The position numbers were made by a program, and so were the translations under genes. Under the pieces are notes generated by a model. The model was not told where the DNA came from. It did not search any database and was given only the letters and a program-made list of their open reading frames with translations. From the NCBI GenBank assembly GCA_030066015.1, contig JASJCL010000027.1, positions 1 through 60,738 on the forward strand: a stretch of DNA of 60,738 bases, in the 5' to 3' direction. This stretch comes from Desulfosarcinaceae bacterium (GTDB lineage: Bacteria > Desulfobacterota > Desulfobacteria > Desulfobacterales > Desulfosarcinaceae). Below are positions 32,185 to 40,806 of this stretch, in pieces. The first letter of the stretch is position 1; each line of letters opens with the position of its first letter.

Positions 32185-33231
32185 TCAGCGCCGCTGACTG
32201 CCTGCCCCCGCGGCCAGATGGATGCAGTCGCGCCCGCGCGCCGGCAGGGTGCCCAGTGGTGAGGCGCTATCCGGCCGCCGGGATGCGGTTCGATCGGGAT
32301 GGCGTTTCGTGATGGGTGACGCAGCGGCAGCCACGGGCGGCCCCTGGAGGAGGGCTTCGATCTGGGCATCCTTTTGGGTCCACAACCCATTTAGCCACGT
32401 CTGAAAACGGCGCCGGAATGCCCGATCGCCGAAGTAGTCGCCGCGCAGGTCCGACCCAATGGGTAGGGTGCGCACGCGGACCTGGACCTCCGGAACCTGC
32501 CCGCACATGAAGGCCCAGAAATTCTGCACCCCTTGGGGGTAAACGATGGTGACGTCGAGGAGTTGATCGAGGCGCTGACCCATGGCGGAAATGGCGAAGG
32601 CGATACCACCGGCCTTGGTGCGCAGCAGGTGGGTGTAGGGAGATCGCTGGCGCGAATGCTTCTCCTTGGTGAAGCGCGTGCCCTCGACAAAATTCATGAT
32701 GGAGACGGGAATCGTCTTGAATTTCTCACATGCACGCCGGGTGATCTCCAGGTCGCGACCCGCCAGGTGAGGATGTTTCTTCAGAAACGCCCTGGAGTAG
32801 CGCTTCATGAAGGGGAAGTCCAGGGCCCACCAGGCCAGCCCCATGATGGGAAACCAGAAAAGCTCTTTCTTGAGGAAAAATTTGAGGAAGGGAATCCGCC
32901 CGTGAAAGACCCGTTGGAGGACCAGGATATCGACCCAGCTCTGGTGGTTGGCCACCACCATGTACCACCCATGGGGGGAAAGATGCTCCAATCCGCGCAC
33001 CTCCCAGCGGGTGGTGCTGGTCAGCCGCTGATTGAGATTGTTGAGTTCGATCCAGCGCAGGGCCGTTCCGTCGAGAATACGGGTACACAGCCGGCGCCAC
33101 GATTCAATGGGGATCAGCGCCTTGAGCAGGGCGAAGAGGAAGAGGGGGACACACCAGAAAAGGGTGTTGACGAGATATCCCAGAAAGGAGAGGGTTCCCC
33201 GCAGGGGACCGGGCAGCCAATGAAAAAGCAT
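32185..33231 (-). CDS. Acyltransferase, PlsC/YihG family
   Basis: 348 residues. The acyltransferase box NHQSWVD (HX4D) lies near 107 and is followed by the FVEGTRFTKEKH block near 180 (EGTR motif). It starts with one or two membrane helices (LGYLVNTLFWCVPLFLFALL). YihG-like proteins act as lysophospholipid acyltransferases at the inner membrane. GGAGG five bases before ATG 33231 supports the start. The last ~45 residues are Pro/Arg-rich and not conserved-looking. It follows comEC by 164 bases on the same strand. Confidence 0.88.
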   Translation of the reverse strand: MLFHWLPGPLRGTLSFLGYLVNTLFWCVPLFLFALLKALIPIESWRRLCTRILDGTALRWIELNNLNQRLTSTTRWEVRGLEHLSPHGWYMVVANHQSWVDILVLQRVFHGRIPFLKFFLKKELFWFPIMGLAWWALDFPFMKRYSRAFLKKHPHLAGRDLEITRRACEKFKTIPVSIMNFVEGTRFTKEKHSRQRSPYTHLLRTKAGGIAFAISAMGQRLDQLLDVTIVYPQGVQNFWAFMCGQVPEVQVRVRTLPIGSDLRGDYFGDRAFRRRFQTWLNGLWTQKDAQIEALLQGPPVAAAASPITKRHPDRTASRRPDSASPLGTLPARGRDCIHLAAGAGSQRR

Positions 33232-33395
33232 TCGTGCCTCCAGCTTCGATCACATGGCCTTAGGGTCCGTCGATCACGGGCGACGGGCCGGCATTGCAAC
33301 GATGCCGCAATGTTTAGGCAACGCCGCAGACATTGGCAATCTTTCGACAGATGACTGACAAAAGTTTTACAATCTCGGTGGCGCCGCGGCCTGGC

Positions 33396-35912
33396 TCACC
33401 GGAGTGAGCTCAGACGGGGGCGCGTGGGATCGAGCCGCAGCGTACGGCCGTCGCTGATGAAGCGGATGGCGCCATCCAGGTCGGTGCGCCAGAGGCGGGC
33501 CCCTTGTCGGCGGTAGCGCTCAGTCACCTCTGGGTGGGGGAAGCGATAGGGATTCTGCCAGCCAACGGAGAAGACCACCTCCCGGGGTGCCACGGCGGCT
33601 ACCCAGTCGGAGCTGCTGGAGGATCGGCTGCCATGATGCGGGGCGTAGAGGACGGTGGCGGCAAGGGCTGCAGCGGGAAGGCGATCGATCAGCTCCCTTT
33701 CGGCCCGCTGGCCCAGATCACCTGGCCAGAGAAAGCTGTGTTCCCCGTGGGTCAATTTCAAGACCAAAGAATTGTCATTGGTCCTTCGCCGAACCTGATG
33801 GCGAGCATAAAACCGGGGCGGATGGAGCAGCTCGAGGTCGGTTTCACCCAGGCGCAAGTGCCGCGGCAGCGCTTCAAAGGAGGGGCTCGGGATACCCTCC
33901 TGTGCGATCCGCCGACACAATTCCGCGAATCCAGCCGTTTGGGGCGCATCGAGATTGCGCCAGAGTTGACCGACATTAAAATGCCGTAACAGATAGAGCA
34001 GCCCATTGAGATGGTCGCTGTTGGGGTGTGTCAAGATCATCAAGTCGATCGTACGGATCTTCTTGCGGCCCAATAGGGGCGTCAGGACACGGCGGCCCAC
34101 ATCGAAGCTCCGATTGTCGGAAAATCCGCCGCCGTCGATGAGAAGGGTCTTCCCGCCCGGCAGTTCCACAAGACTGCTGCCCCCCTGCCCCACATCAACG
34201 GCGGTGATCCGCAGATGGGGGTGGTAATGGCGGGTATAGGTCCAGTAGGCGATATCCCCCCCCAAAAGGACTCCCAAGCAGGCGATGGCCACTTTCGCCC
34301 GCAGCGATCGAAAGGCGCAGGGCAGGAGGATCAGTAGCGTATAGAGGAGCAGCAGTTCAAATCCGCTGGGGGTGATGGTGTCCAGGGCCGCCCAGTCAAA
34401 ACCGGCCAGCAGGTTCACCATGAGATCCACTGCGCTCAGGTGGTGGGCGCACCAGATTAGCAGCGGTACCGCACCGGGCAGGTTGCAGAGAGAGAGGAGA
34501 AGCCCTATCAGGCCAACGGGCAGGATTAAAAAACTCACCCATGGCACGAGGATCAGGTTGGCCGGCAGCGCCACGAGGGACAGTAGATTGAAGTAGTGCG
34601 CCACCAAAGGGGCCGTCCCCACATATGCCAGGGCAGAGACAAGGGCCAGTAGCCGCAGGCGGTGTCGCAGCCCAAAGGGACCCGGCCGCCCCCGCCGCCA
34701 CCAGTCACCGCTGCATTTCAGACCATACAAAATGGCGGCCACCGCACCAAAGGAGAGTTGAAAGGAGATGGAGAACAGCGCCGGCGGATGGCAGAAGAGG
34801 ATCACCATAGCGGCCAAGCAGAGCGTATTGGAGCTGTCGCTGCGACGCTGAATCAGAATCGCCGCCATGAGGATGGCCATCATCATCGCTGCCCGCTGGG
34901 TGGACACGGGCAGACCCGCCAAGAGCGCATAGCCCACCACCGGCGCAACGGCCAGCGCGGCGGCGGTGCGCCCCACCCATCCCCGCCAGCGAAGGGACGG
35001 TACGAGGGAGAGCAACGCATTGAAGATTACGAAGGAGAAGGCACCCACCGCCCCCAGATGGAGACCGGAGATGGCCAGCAGGTGGGCGACCCCGGAACGG
35101 TTGTAGGGGTCCCGCATCTCTGTGGTCAGGCCGTGGCGCCGGCCCATGAGCAGAGTTTCCAGCAGCGGTGTCACGGCATCGCGTTGACTGGTTGCGCCGG
35201 CGCTGCGCACCAGATCGGCAAATCGATCCAGGCGGTACTGCAGTAAGTTCTTCCACCAACCCGGGGCTTCGGCCGGGGTGAGGACCGTTAAGGTGTGGCG
35301 ACGGGCGTAGGCACTCACCAGCAATCCCTGAAAGGCCATATAGCGCGCATAATCGAAGCCTCCCGGATTGGAAAAGCTGCGAATACGCCGCAGGCGACCG
35401 GCAAACCGAATCTGATCGCCGCGTTGCAGCCCCCCCTCGTCGACCGACCAGGTAAGGCGCAAATCGCCCTGGACCGTTCGGACCTTCTCAGAGGAGGGCG
35501 CAGAAAGCGTATGGACTTGGATTCGGGCGCGGTAGCGATGTCCGGATAGGCGGGGTTGTTCCACCACCAATCCGGTCACGGTGCGGACGCCGCCGTCGGC
35601 GTAGAGGGCGATATGGTCGGATGGCGGATGCGGGTTCAGCCAAGGCTGGATCGCCAGATACCCGGTGGCGAGCCAAAGCAGCAGTGGACTGAAGCGTGCC
35701 GGTCGCTGTCGATGCAGGCAGCCTGCCGTCCACACCAGGGTCGTCAAACACAAGAGCAGGCCTGCCCACCGATGGCCGGGCCAGGCAGCTCCCGCAGCCA
35801 GACCGAGGAGAAGGGCCGGCACCAGCGCGATGAGGGGGCGATGGCGGAAGGTCTCACCATGCCCGGTGAGCGGCCCAGGCCACATTGGGAGCGAAGGGTC
35901 GCCGGCCGCCAT
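33396..35912 (-). CDS. comEC: DNA internalisation-related competence protein ComEC/Rec2
   Basis: 838 residues. N-terminal helices and a DUF4131 region (GDLRLTWSVDEG, GDQIRFAGRLRRI) come first, then the Competence domain with many helices (AHLLAISGLHLGAVGAF, FQLSFGAVAAILYG). A C-terminal metallo-beta-lactamase-like domain from about 560 has DVGQGGSSLVELPGG, THPNSDHLNG and APHHGSRSSSS. It forms the inner-membrane channel for single-stranded DNA uptake, with a likely nuclease domain. It begins five bases after the yjbQ stop. No other competence gene is in the window. Confidence 0.94.
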   Translation of the reverse strand: MAAGDPSLPMWPGPLTGHGETFRHRPLIALVPALLLGLAAGAAWPGHRWAGLLLCLTTLVWTAGCLHRQRPARFSPLLLWLATGYLAIQPWLNPHPPSDHIALYADGGVRTVTGLVVEQPRLSGHRYRARIQVHTLSAPSSEKVRTVQGDLRLTWSVDEGGLQRGDQIRFAGRLRRIRSFSNPGGFDYARYMAFQGLLVSAYARRHTLTVLTPAEAPGWWKNLLQYRLDRFADLVRSAGATSQRDAVTPLLETLLMGRRHGLTTEMRDPYNRSGVAHLLAISGLHLGAVGAFSFVIFNALLSLVPSLRWRGWVGRTAAALAVAPVVGYALLAGLPVSTQRAAMMMAILMAAILIQRRSDSSNTLCLAAMVILFCHPPALFSISFQLSFGAVAAILYGLKCSGDWWRRGRPGPFGLRHRLRLLALVSALAYVGTAPLVAHYFNLLSLVALPANLILVPWVSFLILPVGLIGLLLSLCNLPGAVPLLIWCAHHLSAVDLMVNLLAGFDWAALDTITPSGFELLLLYTLLILLPCAFRSLRAKVAIACLGVLLGGDIAYWTYTRHYHPHLRITAVDVGQGGSSLVELPGGKTLLIDGGGFSDNRSFDVGRRVLTPLLGRKKIRTIDLMILTHPNSDHLNGLLYLLRHFNVGQLWRNLDAPQTAGFAELCRRIAQEGIPSPSFEALPRHLRLGETDLELLHPPRFYARHQVRRRTNDNSLVLKLTHGEHSFLWPGDLGQRAERELIDRLPAAALAATVLYAPHHGSRSSSSSDWVAAVAPREVVFSVGWQNPYRFPHPEVTERYRRQGARLWRTDLDGAIRFISDGRTLRLDPTRPRLSSLR

Positions 35913-35916
35913 CAGA

Positions 35917-36357
35917 TCACCCCCTGCGGCCCATCAAGATGACGGCGATGGTGCGTTGACGGGGGCGGTTGTCGTGGTTGATGACCACCATCTGCTGCCA
36001 GGTGCCCAACGCAAAACGACCGTTGCGGATGGCCACATTCAATGAGGGCCCCAGCAAGGCGGCTTGAACATGGCTATGGCCGTTACCGTCGTGCCAGGCC
36101 AGCTCATGGGCGTAAGGTAGGTTTCGGGGGGCCAGACGATCGATGGCGGCTTTTAGGTCGGTGACCACACCGGGTTCGAATTCGATGGTGGTCAGGGAAC
36201 CGGTCGACCCCACCACATTGGCCCACATCACACCGGTTTGGATCCCGGAGCGCTTCAGGAGTGCCTCCATAGGGCTGCTAAGATCCGCGATGTCGGGTCC
36301 GGTGTCCAGATCCACTTTGAGATCCTCGCCGTATTGAATCAGCGTCGAATGTGGCAC
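35917..36357 (-). CDS. yjbQ: YjbQ family protein (UPF0047)
   Basis: 146 residues. The family core is visible: ANVVGSTGSLTTIEFEPGVV, AWHDGNGHSHVQAALLGPS and the end LGTWQQMVVINHDNRPRQRT. YjbQ proteins have been linked to a minor thiamine-phosphate synthase activity, but the main role is unsettled. A GTG start at 36357 has GGGAGG upstream; an in-frame ATG 105 bases earlier adds sequence unlike the family. It lies 4 kb from the thiamine transporter, which may be coincidence. Confidence 0.92.
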   Translation of the reverse strand: MPHSTLIQYGEDLKVDLDTGPDIADLSSPMEALLKRSGIQTGVMWANVVGSTGSLTTIEFEPGVVTDLKAAIDRLAPRNLPYAHELAWHDGNGHSHVQAALLGPSLNVAIRNGRFALGTWQQMVVINHDNRPRQRTIAVILMGRRG

Positions 36358-36448
36358 GGGGCCTCCCTTCTTTGAAGGTCGATGTCGAGGTGGCGAACAT
36401 TTCAATTGAACGGGCCCCGTTGGTGCGATGTGACCAGCCGCTGAGCCC

Positions 36449-38473
36449 TTATTGGAGCCCATGCCGCCAGTTCCACCACCCCTGGCGTTTCTTGAGCCGG
36501 ATGCCCTGGGGAACCGGTTCGTGGAGGTGGGCGAAGATGCGGTATCCGGCTTTGCGCAGCTGGTGCTGGTGGGCGCTCAGATCCAACTCCCAGGTGGGGA
36601 AGAGCCAATGGCAGTCTCCATGGGTGGCCGTCCAAGCCGCCTCATCGCGGGGGCTGTAGAAGGGCTTGCCGGCTTCGAGGGCGTCGGGCAGAACCCGAGC
36701 GATACCCAGCGGCCAAAGCCCCCGCAGGACGATTCCCAAGGGCAGTGGGCTCTCGGCGGCCACCTGGAGATAGTCATGCTGTCCCAGTTCCGGACTGACG
36801 AAAGCGCCCTGGAAGCCCATCTGCCGCAGAGATTCCAGGGCAAACGGGTTGGCCAGGTTGCAGAAGGGGCCGGCCCAGATAGCGGTGGTGCGCTTTCTCG
36901 GGAGCAGGCCCAGCTGCCATGGCGCACCCAATACCAGCGCCGCCGGTCGGTTCAGGAGCGCCCGCTCGATCAGTTTGCGCCACTGCTGTTCCGATTCCGG
37001 CCAGATCACCGGCGGCAACCACCACCAGATCTCCCCACGCCGGCGTTGTCGCAGCAGTCCTTCGCTGAGCCATAGCCCGATACCGCCAGCGCTGCGCCGT
37101 TTCGGCGGCAACCGGTGGACCGGCAGCTCGAAGATGTGCCTGGACGCCTTAAGACGCCTGGGTCTGTGCATTCGCTTCGAACGGCCGGTGGCAACCGCCG
37201 GGGGCGGGCCGAGTTGGGCGTCGAGTTGGCTCAGCTTCGCATCGAGGGCCTTTTCGCGGCGGTCTACGAGAAAAACCGGCGCCCCTTTCGGCGCCCGGCG
37301 GCCGGCGTGTCGCAGGTCCAGACGTCCCCGCTTGGGCACCCCGCGTTTGATCCGAATTCGGCGATGCCAGGGATCGTCTTCATAACCGACCCGCAATTGA
37401 TCCCCCACCAAGAGTTCGAAGCGGGGGGCGAGAAAGGGCTGCGGCCCGCCACGAACCTTGCCGGCCAGGAGTCCCGAGCCGGTCTGGCGATCGGTGGCCG
37501 CGGGATTCTGGGGGCGTTGCGGCAAAAAGCGATAGTGGGTCCGGGTACGCCCCAAAGCCTGGTCGAGAAGTGCCAGCGCCGTCTTTTTTTGGTCTGGATC
37601 ACGGCCGTGGTCCCGCAGCAGGCGATAGGCGGTCACGGTGTAGTAGACGTAGTGCGGGCCCTTTTTGCGACCTTCGATCTTCCAGGTAGTTACGTGCGGC
37701 ACGCCCAAGAGAACCTTGACCAGCACGTCCAGACCCAGATCCTGGCAGGAGAAAAGACGCTGTCGCTGCTGGGACTGGCGGTAGAGCCGCCGGCAGGGTT
37801 GGACGCACCGTCCGCGCAGGCCGCTTCGGCCCCCCAGATAGCTGCTCCAATAACAGCGCCCCGAAACAGCGTAGCAGAGGGCCCCGTGAATGAAGGTTTC
37901 CAGGCTGAGGCCGGGCGGGCAATGGTCGGCCATCTGCTTGATCTCGTCGATGCTCAACTCACGGGGCAAAACGACGCGCGTCACGCCGAAGTGCGCCTGT
38001 ATCACCCCCAAGGCGGCCGGAAAACTCACATTCGCCAGGGTGGAAAGGTGCAACTCCCCCTTGTAGCCCACCTGTCGGGCCAATCGGACGATGCCCAGAT
38101 CCTGAACGATGAGGGCGTCCGGTTGCACCCGGCGGTTCAGTTCGTCAAGGAGAGTGGCGGCCGTCTCCACCTCGTCGCTCTTAAGCAGGGTGTTCAGCGT
38201 CACGTACACCCGCACCCCGCGCTGATGGGCGAGGTAGGTTAGTTGGGACAACTCCTCCAGTTGGAAATTCTTCGCCGCCATGCGGGCGGAAAACTGCTTG
38301 AGGCCGCAGTAGACTGCGTCAGCGCCAGCGGCGACGGCCGCCAGAAAAGCGGCCCGATTGCCGGCCGGTGCAAGAATTTCGGGGGCCGGTAGCGATTCCA
38401 CTGCAGCGGCGTCGTTGGAAGAAGATGGGCCTGGTGGCATGGGGTGGTCGACCTCCTGCGGCATGCGATACAC
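36449..38473 (-). CDS. Peptidase U32 family protein (RlhA/TrhP-like hydroxylase)
   Basis: 674 residues. The U32 core is at about 30-335. It has the signature ETFIHGALCYAVSGRCYWSS near 200 and further cysteines in GRCVQPCRR, which in relatives bind an iron-sulfur cluster. An N-terminal APAGNRAAFLAAVAAGADAVY marks the TIM-barrel start. Family members hydroxylate RNA bases (RlhA on 23S rRNA, TrhP on tRNA) using prephenate-derived oxygen chemistry; which target applies here cannot be told. The C-terminal half matches the usual 600-680 residue length. The first ATG is at 38473. ATG 38440 has AGGAGG upstream at a usable distance and may be the real start. Confidence 0.88.
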   Translation of the reverse strand: MYRMPQEVDHPMPPGPSSSNDAAAVESLPAPEILAPAGNRAAFLAAVAAGADAVYCGLKQFSARMAAKNFQLEELSQLTYLAHQRGVRVYVTLNTLLKSDEVETAATLLDELNRRVQPDALIVQDLGIVRLARQVGYKGELHLSTLANVSFPAALGVIQAHFGVTRVVLPRELSIDEIKQMADHCPPGLSLETFIHGALCYAVSGRCYWSSYLGGRSGLRGRCVQPCRRLYRQSQQRQRLFSCQDLGLDVLVKVLLGVPHVTTWKIEGRKKGPHYVYYTVTAYRLLRDHGRDPDQKKTALALLDQALGRTRTHYRFLPQRPQNPAATDRQTGSGLLAGKVRGGPQPFLAPRFELLVGDQLRVGYEDDPWHRRIRIKRGVPKRGRLDLRHAGRRAPKGAPVFLVDRREKALDAKLSQLDAQLGPPPAVATGRSKRMHRPRRLKASRHIFELPVHRLPPKRRSAGGIGLWLSEGLLRQRRRGEIWWWLPPVIWPESEQQWRKLIERALLNRPAALVLGAPWQLGLLPRKRTTAIWAGPFCNLANPFALESLRQMGFQGAFVSPELGQHDYLQVAAESPLPLGIVLRGLWPLGIARVLPDALEAGKPFYSPRDEAAWTATHGDCHWLFPTWELDLSAHQHQLRKAGYRIFAHLHEPVPQGIRLKKRQGWWNWRHGLQ

Positions 38474-38617
38474 GGCACCTGCTTCATCCCTACCCGCATC
38501 CCCGTTCTAGGTCAAGCGGGGTAGGGCTTTACGGCCGCAGCGCCATTTGACTTTGAAGCCATCCTCATATAGGTTAGCAATTTGCGCAACGACCCCGTCA
38601 CATCAATAGAGCCCGCT

Positions 38618-39979
38618 ATGACCCAGCCACAATTGGTTCAAGCCATTGCCGCCAGGGAGAACCTCGAACGGATCCTCGAGAGTCTCAAAGAGGGGATCAT
38701 CGCCCACGATTTACAGCGTCGCATTTTCTACTTCAATCAGGAGGCGGAGCGTATCACCGGGTATTCCCGCGAAGAAGTCCTTGGTCGCGATTGTCATGCG
38801 GTGTTCGAGGCGCCTTTCTGCAACGAACGCTGCAGCTTCTGTGACACGGGCAATCCGCCCAACTTTGACAGCACAGCCTATCCCCTCAATCTGATCTCCA
38901 AAAGCGGTGACAAGCGTCACGTAGAGTTGACGGCCACGATGATGTACCAGGCAGATGGGGAACGCATCGGGGTGTTGGTCAGCCTGCGCGATCTAACCGA
39001 ACTGACCGAACTGCAGGCCCGCACCGAAACCCAATCCAGCTTCAGCAACATCATCGGCCGCAATAGCAAGATGCAGACGGTCTTCAAACAGATCCGAGAC
39101 GTATCTGACTACGACTTTCCGGTTCACATTTCCGGCGAAACCGGCACCGGCAAAGAGTTGGTGGCGGCGGCCATTCACAACGAAAGCCGCCGCGCCGGCG
39201 CCCCTTTCGTCCCCATTAACTGCGGGGCGTTGCCCGACGGCCTCATCGAGAGCGAACTCTTCGGGCACGTCAAAGGGGCCTTTTCCGGGGCCATTCGAGA
39301 CAAAAAAGGGCGCTTTGAACTGGCCCATAACGGTACTGTTTTTCTGGACGAGGTCGCCGATCTTAGCAAGCCCCTCCAGGTGAAGCTCTTGCGCTTCCTC
39401 CAGGAAGGTTCCTTCGAAAAGGTTGGCGGTGAGCGAACGGTGCATGTCAGCGTGCGCGTCATCAGCGCCACCAACAAGGACCTGAAACGAGAGGTACGCC
39501 AGCATCGATTTCGAGAAGACCTATACTATCGACTTAACGTCATCCCCGTCCACATTCCGCCCCTGCGGGAGCGCAAGACCGATATCCCCCTGCTCCTCAA
39601 TCACTTCCTCGACCAATCCTACAACAAGGCCAATCCCGCCCCGAAACGCTTTACCGACGCCGCTTTGGCGCAGATGATGGATTATCCTTGGCCGGGCAAT
39701 GTGCGCGAGTTGCAGAACGCCGTGCAGTTCTCCATCGTGCGCAGCAGCGGTCATCGCATCGACGTGAATGATCTCCCCTTGGAACTGCGCAACCTGACCT
39801 GTTATCCATCCCGGCGAGGCCCGGCGCGCAAACTGGATGCCGAACGGGTCAAAGCCGCACTGCGCGAAACGGCCGGCAACAAGGCCCGCGCTGCCAAGCA
39901 GCTGGGTGTCGGCCGGGCCACACTCTATCGCTTTCTCAACGACCACCCAGATCTTGGCAGCACGCACCTAACCGGCTAA
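38618..39979 (+). CDS. Sigma-54-dependent transcriptional regulator with Cys-rich PAS domain
   Basis: 453 residues. The PAS domain (about 12-130) carries a cysteine set, CHAVFEAPFCNERCSFC, suited to metal or redox sensing. The AAA+ domain (about 150-385) has Walker A SGETGTGKE near 172, the sigma-54 contact loop as GAFSGA near 220 (Ser in place of the usual Thr, a known variant) and the arginine-finger region. A Fis-type helix-turn-helix ends it (ARAAKQLGVGRATLYRFL). No receiver domain is present, so the PAS is the input. It sits divergent from the U32 gene and upstream of a convergent cytochrome c gene; targets are unknown. ATG 38618 lacks a good ribosome site, and TTG 38582 is an alternative. 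Confidence 0.92.
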   Translation: MTQPQLVQAIAARENLERILESLKEGIIAHDLQRRIFYFNQEAERITGYSREEVLGRDCHAVFEAPFCNERCSFCDTGNPPNFDSTAYPLNLISKSGDKRHVELTATMMYQADGERIGVLVSLRDLTELTELQARTETQSSFSNIIGRNSKMQTVFKQIRDVSDYDFPVHISGETGTGKELVAAAIHNESRRAGAPFVPINCGALPDGLIESELFGHVKGAFSGAIRDKKGRFELAHNGTVFLDEVADLSKPLQVKLLRFLQEGSFEKVGGERTVHVSVRVISATNKDLKREVRQHRFREDLYYRLNVIPVHIPPLRERKTDIPLLLNHFLDQSYNKANPAPKRFTDAALAQMMDYPWPGNVRELQNAVQFSIVRSSGHRIDVNDLPLELRNLTCYPSRRGPARKLDAERVKAALRETAGNKARAAKQLGVGRATLYRFLNDHPDLGSTHLTG

Positions 39980-40041
39980 TCCCTTTTTGCACCCATTCCT
40001 CCCGGCGACACGCCGAACCGAAGCCCCCGGGGTATCTGAAT

Positions 40042-40082
40042 AACGAACCCCCGTCGACGCTGGTCGACGGGGGTTCGTTTTT
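40042..40082. terminator. Bidirectional terminator between the sigma-54 regulator and cytochrome c genes
   Basis: A perfect 16-pair stem (ACGAACCCCCGTCGAC and its complement) with loop GCTG is followed by TTTTT on the plus strand. The minus side has fewer T but can serve the convergent cytochrome gene. Confidence 0.92.
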
Positions 40083-40112
40083 ACTTAAGGTCAGAGGTGA
40101 GTGCCGGTCGGT

Positions 40113-40589
40113 CTACTCTTTGGGATGGCACTCAATACACCCCGTTGGGCCAGTGGCGGGCAGTTGGTCGGGCAGCTTGCCCAAGGTGCGCTCCAACTCG
40201 GCGTTGTTGGCCTTGATCTCCTTGTGGCAGCTGATGCACATGATGTGATAGGCCGTTTTATAGTATTGGTATGCTTCGATCTCTTCCCCCTCGGCAGCGG
40301 CTTTGATGGGGGACAGGATGGCATCGTGGCACCCCTCCGTGGAACAGCTCTGCACCTCCGTATCGTATTCCCACATGTGATGGCATTGATTGCAGGCGTA
40401 ATCGAAATGGACGCCATGGGGGAAGCTGACGGGGGAGCGCTTGGGCTCCACACCTTCCGGGGGACCGATGATGATCTCGCCCAGCGGGACGGTCATCTCT
40501 TCAGCTTCGGAACCGATGGCGATGTTCAGACCGAATCCGGTGGCGGCGATGACGATCAGCATTACAAAGCCCATGCGACGATTCAGCAT
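40113..40589 (-). CDS. Tetraheme class III cytochrome c
   Basis: 158 residues. A signal peptide or N-terminal anchor (residues 1-26) precedes a periplasmic domain with four heme sites: C66-x2-C69-H70, C82-x4-C87-H88, C118-x2-C121-H122 and C151-x2-C154-H155. Extra histidines 58, 61, 71 and 115 are the right number for bis-histidine ligation. The CX4CH site is typical of class III cytochromes of sulfate reducers, where they shuttle electrons among hydrogenases, formate dehydrogenases and membrane complexes. The start at 40589 has GGGGGAG four bases upstream; an earlier in-frame start adds 14 residues. It has its own promoter at 40775-40747. Confidence 0.93.
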   Translation of the reverse strand: MLNRRMGFVMLIVIAATGFGLNIAIGSEAEEMTVPLGEIIIGPPEGVEPKRSPVSFPHGVHFDYACNQCHHMWEYDTEVQSCSTEGCHDAILSPIKAAAEGEEIEAYQYYKTAYHIMCISCHKEIKANNAELERTLGKLPDQLPATGPTGCIECHPKE

Positions 40590-40699
40590 TCTCTCCCCCT
40601 TGAATACAAAGCGCGAAGATCTATTTATCAATATCGGAAGGTAGCGGCCCTTGGGCGCCTCGGGTTGGATGCCGTGCAGCGAGAGACGCCGCCGTGACC

Positions 40700-40729
40700 G
40701 AGACGGATGCGCGGTGAGCGCCCCGTCTC
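40700..40729 (-). other. Hairpin in the cytochrome c leader
   Basis: GAGACGG and CCGTCTC pair, with an inner GCGC/GCGC helix. It lies in the predicted leader of the cytochrome gene and also about 80 bases after the DUF4388 gene stop. No T-tract follows. Confidence 0.4.
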
Positions 40730-40746
40730 AAAATTTTCAGTGGCCT

Positions 40747-40775
40747 GATATAGTATGGATCCACCAAAGTTTCAA
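40747..40775 (-). promoter_or_regulatory. Predicted sigma-70 promoter of the cytochrome c gene
   Basis: Minus strand: TTGAAA (40775-40770), 17 bases, TATATC (40752-40747), leaving a leader of about 150 bases. Confidence 0.55.
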
Positions 40776-40806
40776 TATCAAATTTGACCCGCTTCAACGC
40801 CGCGTT

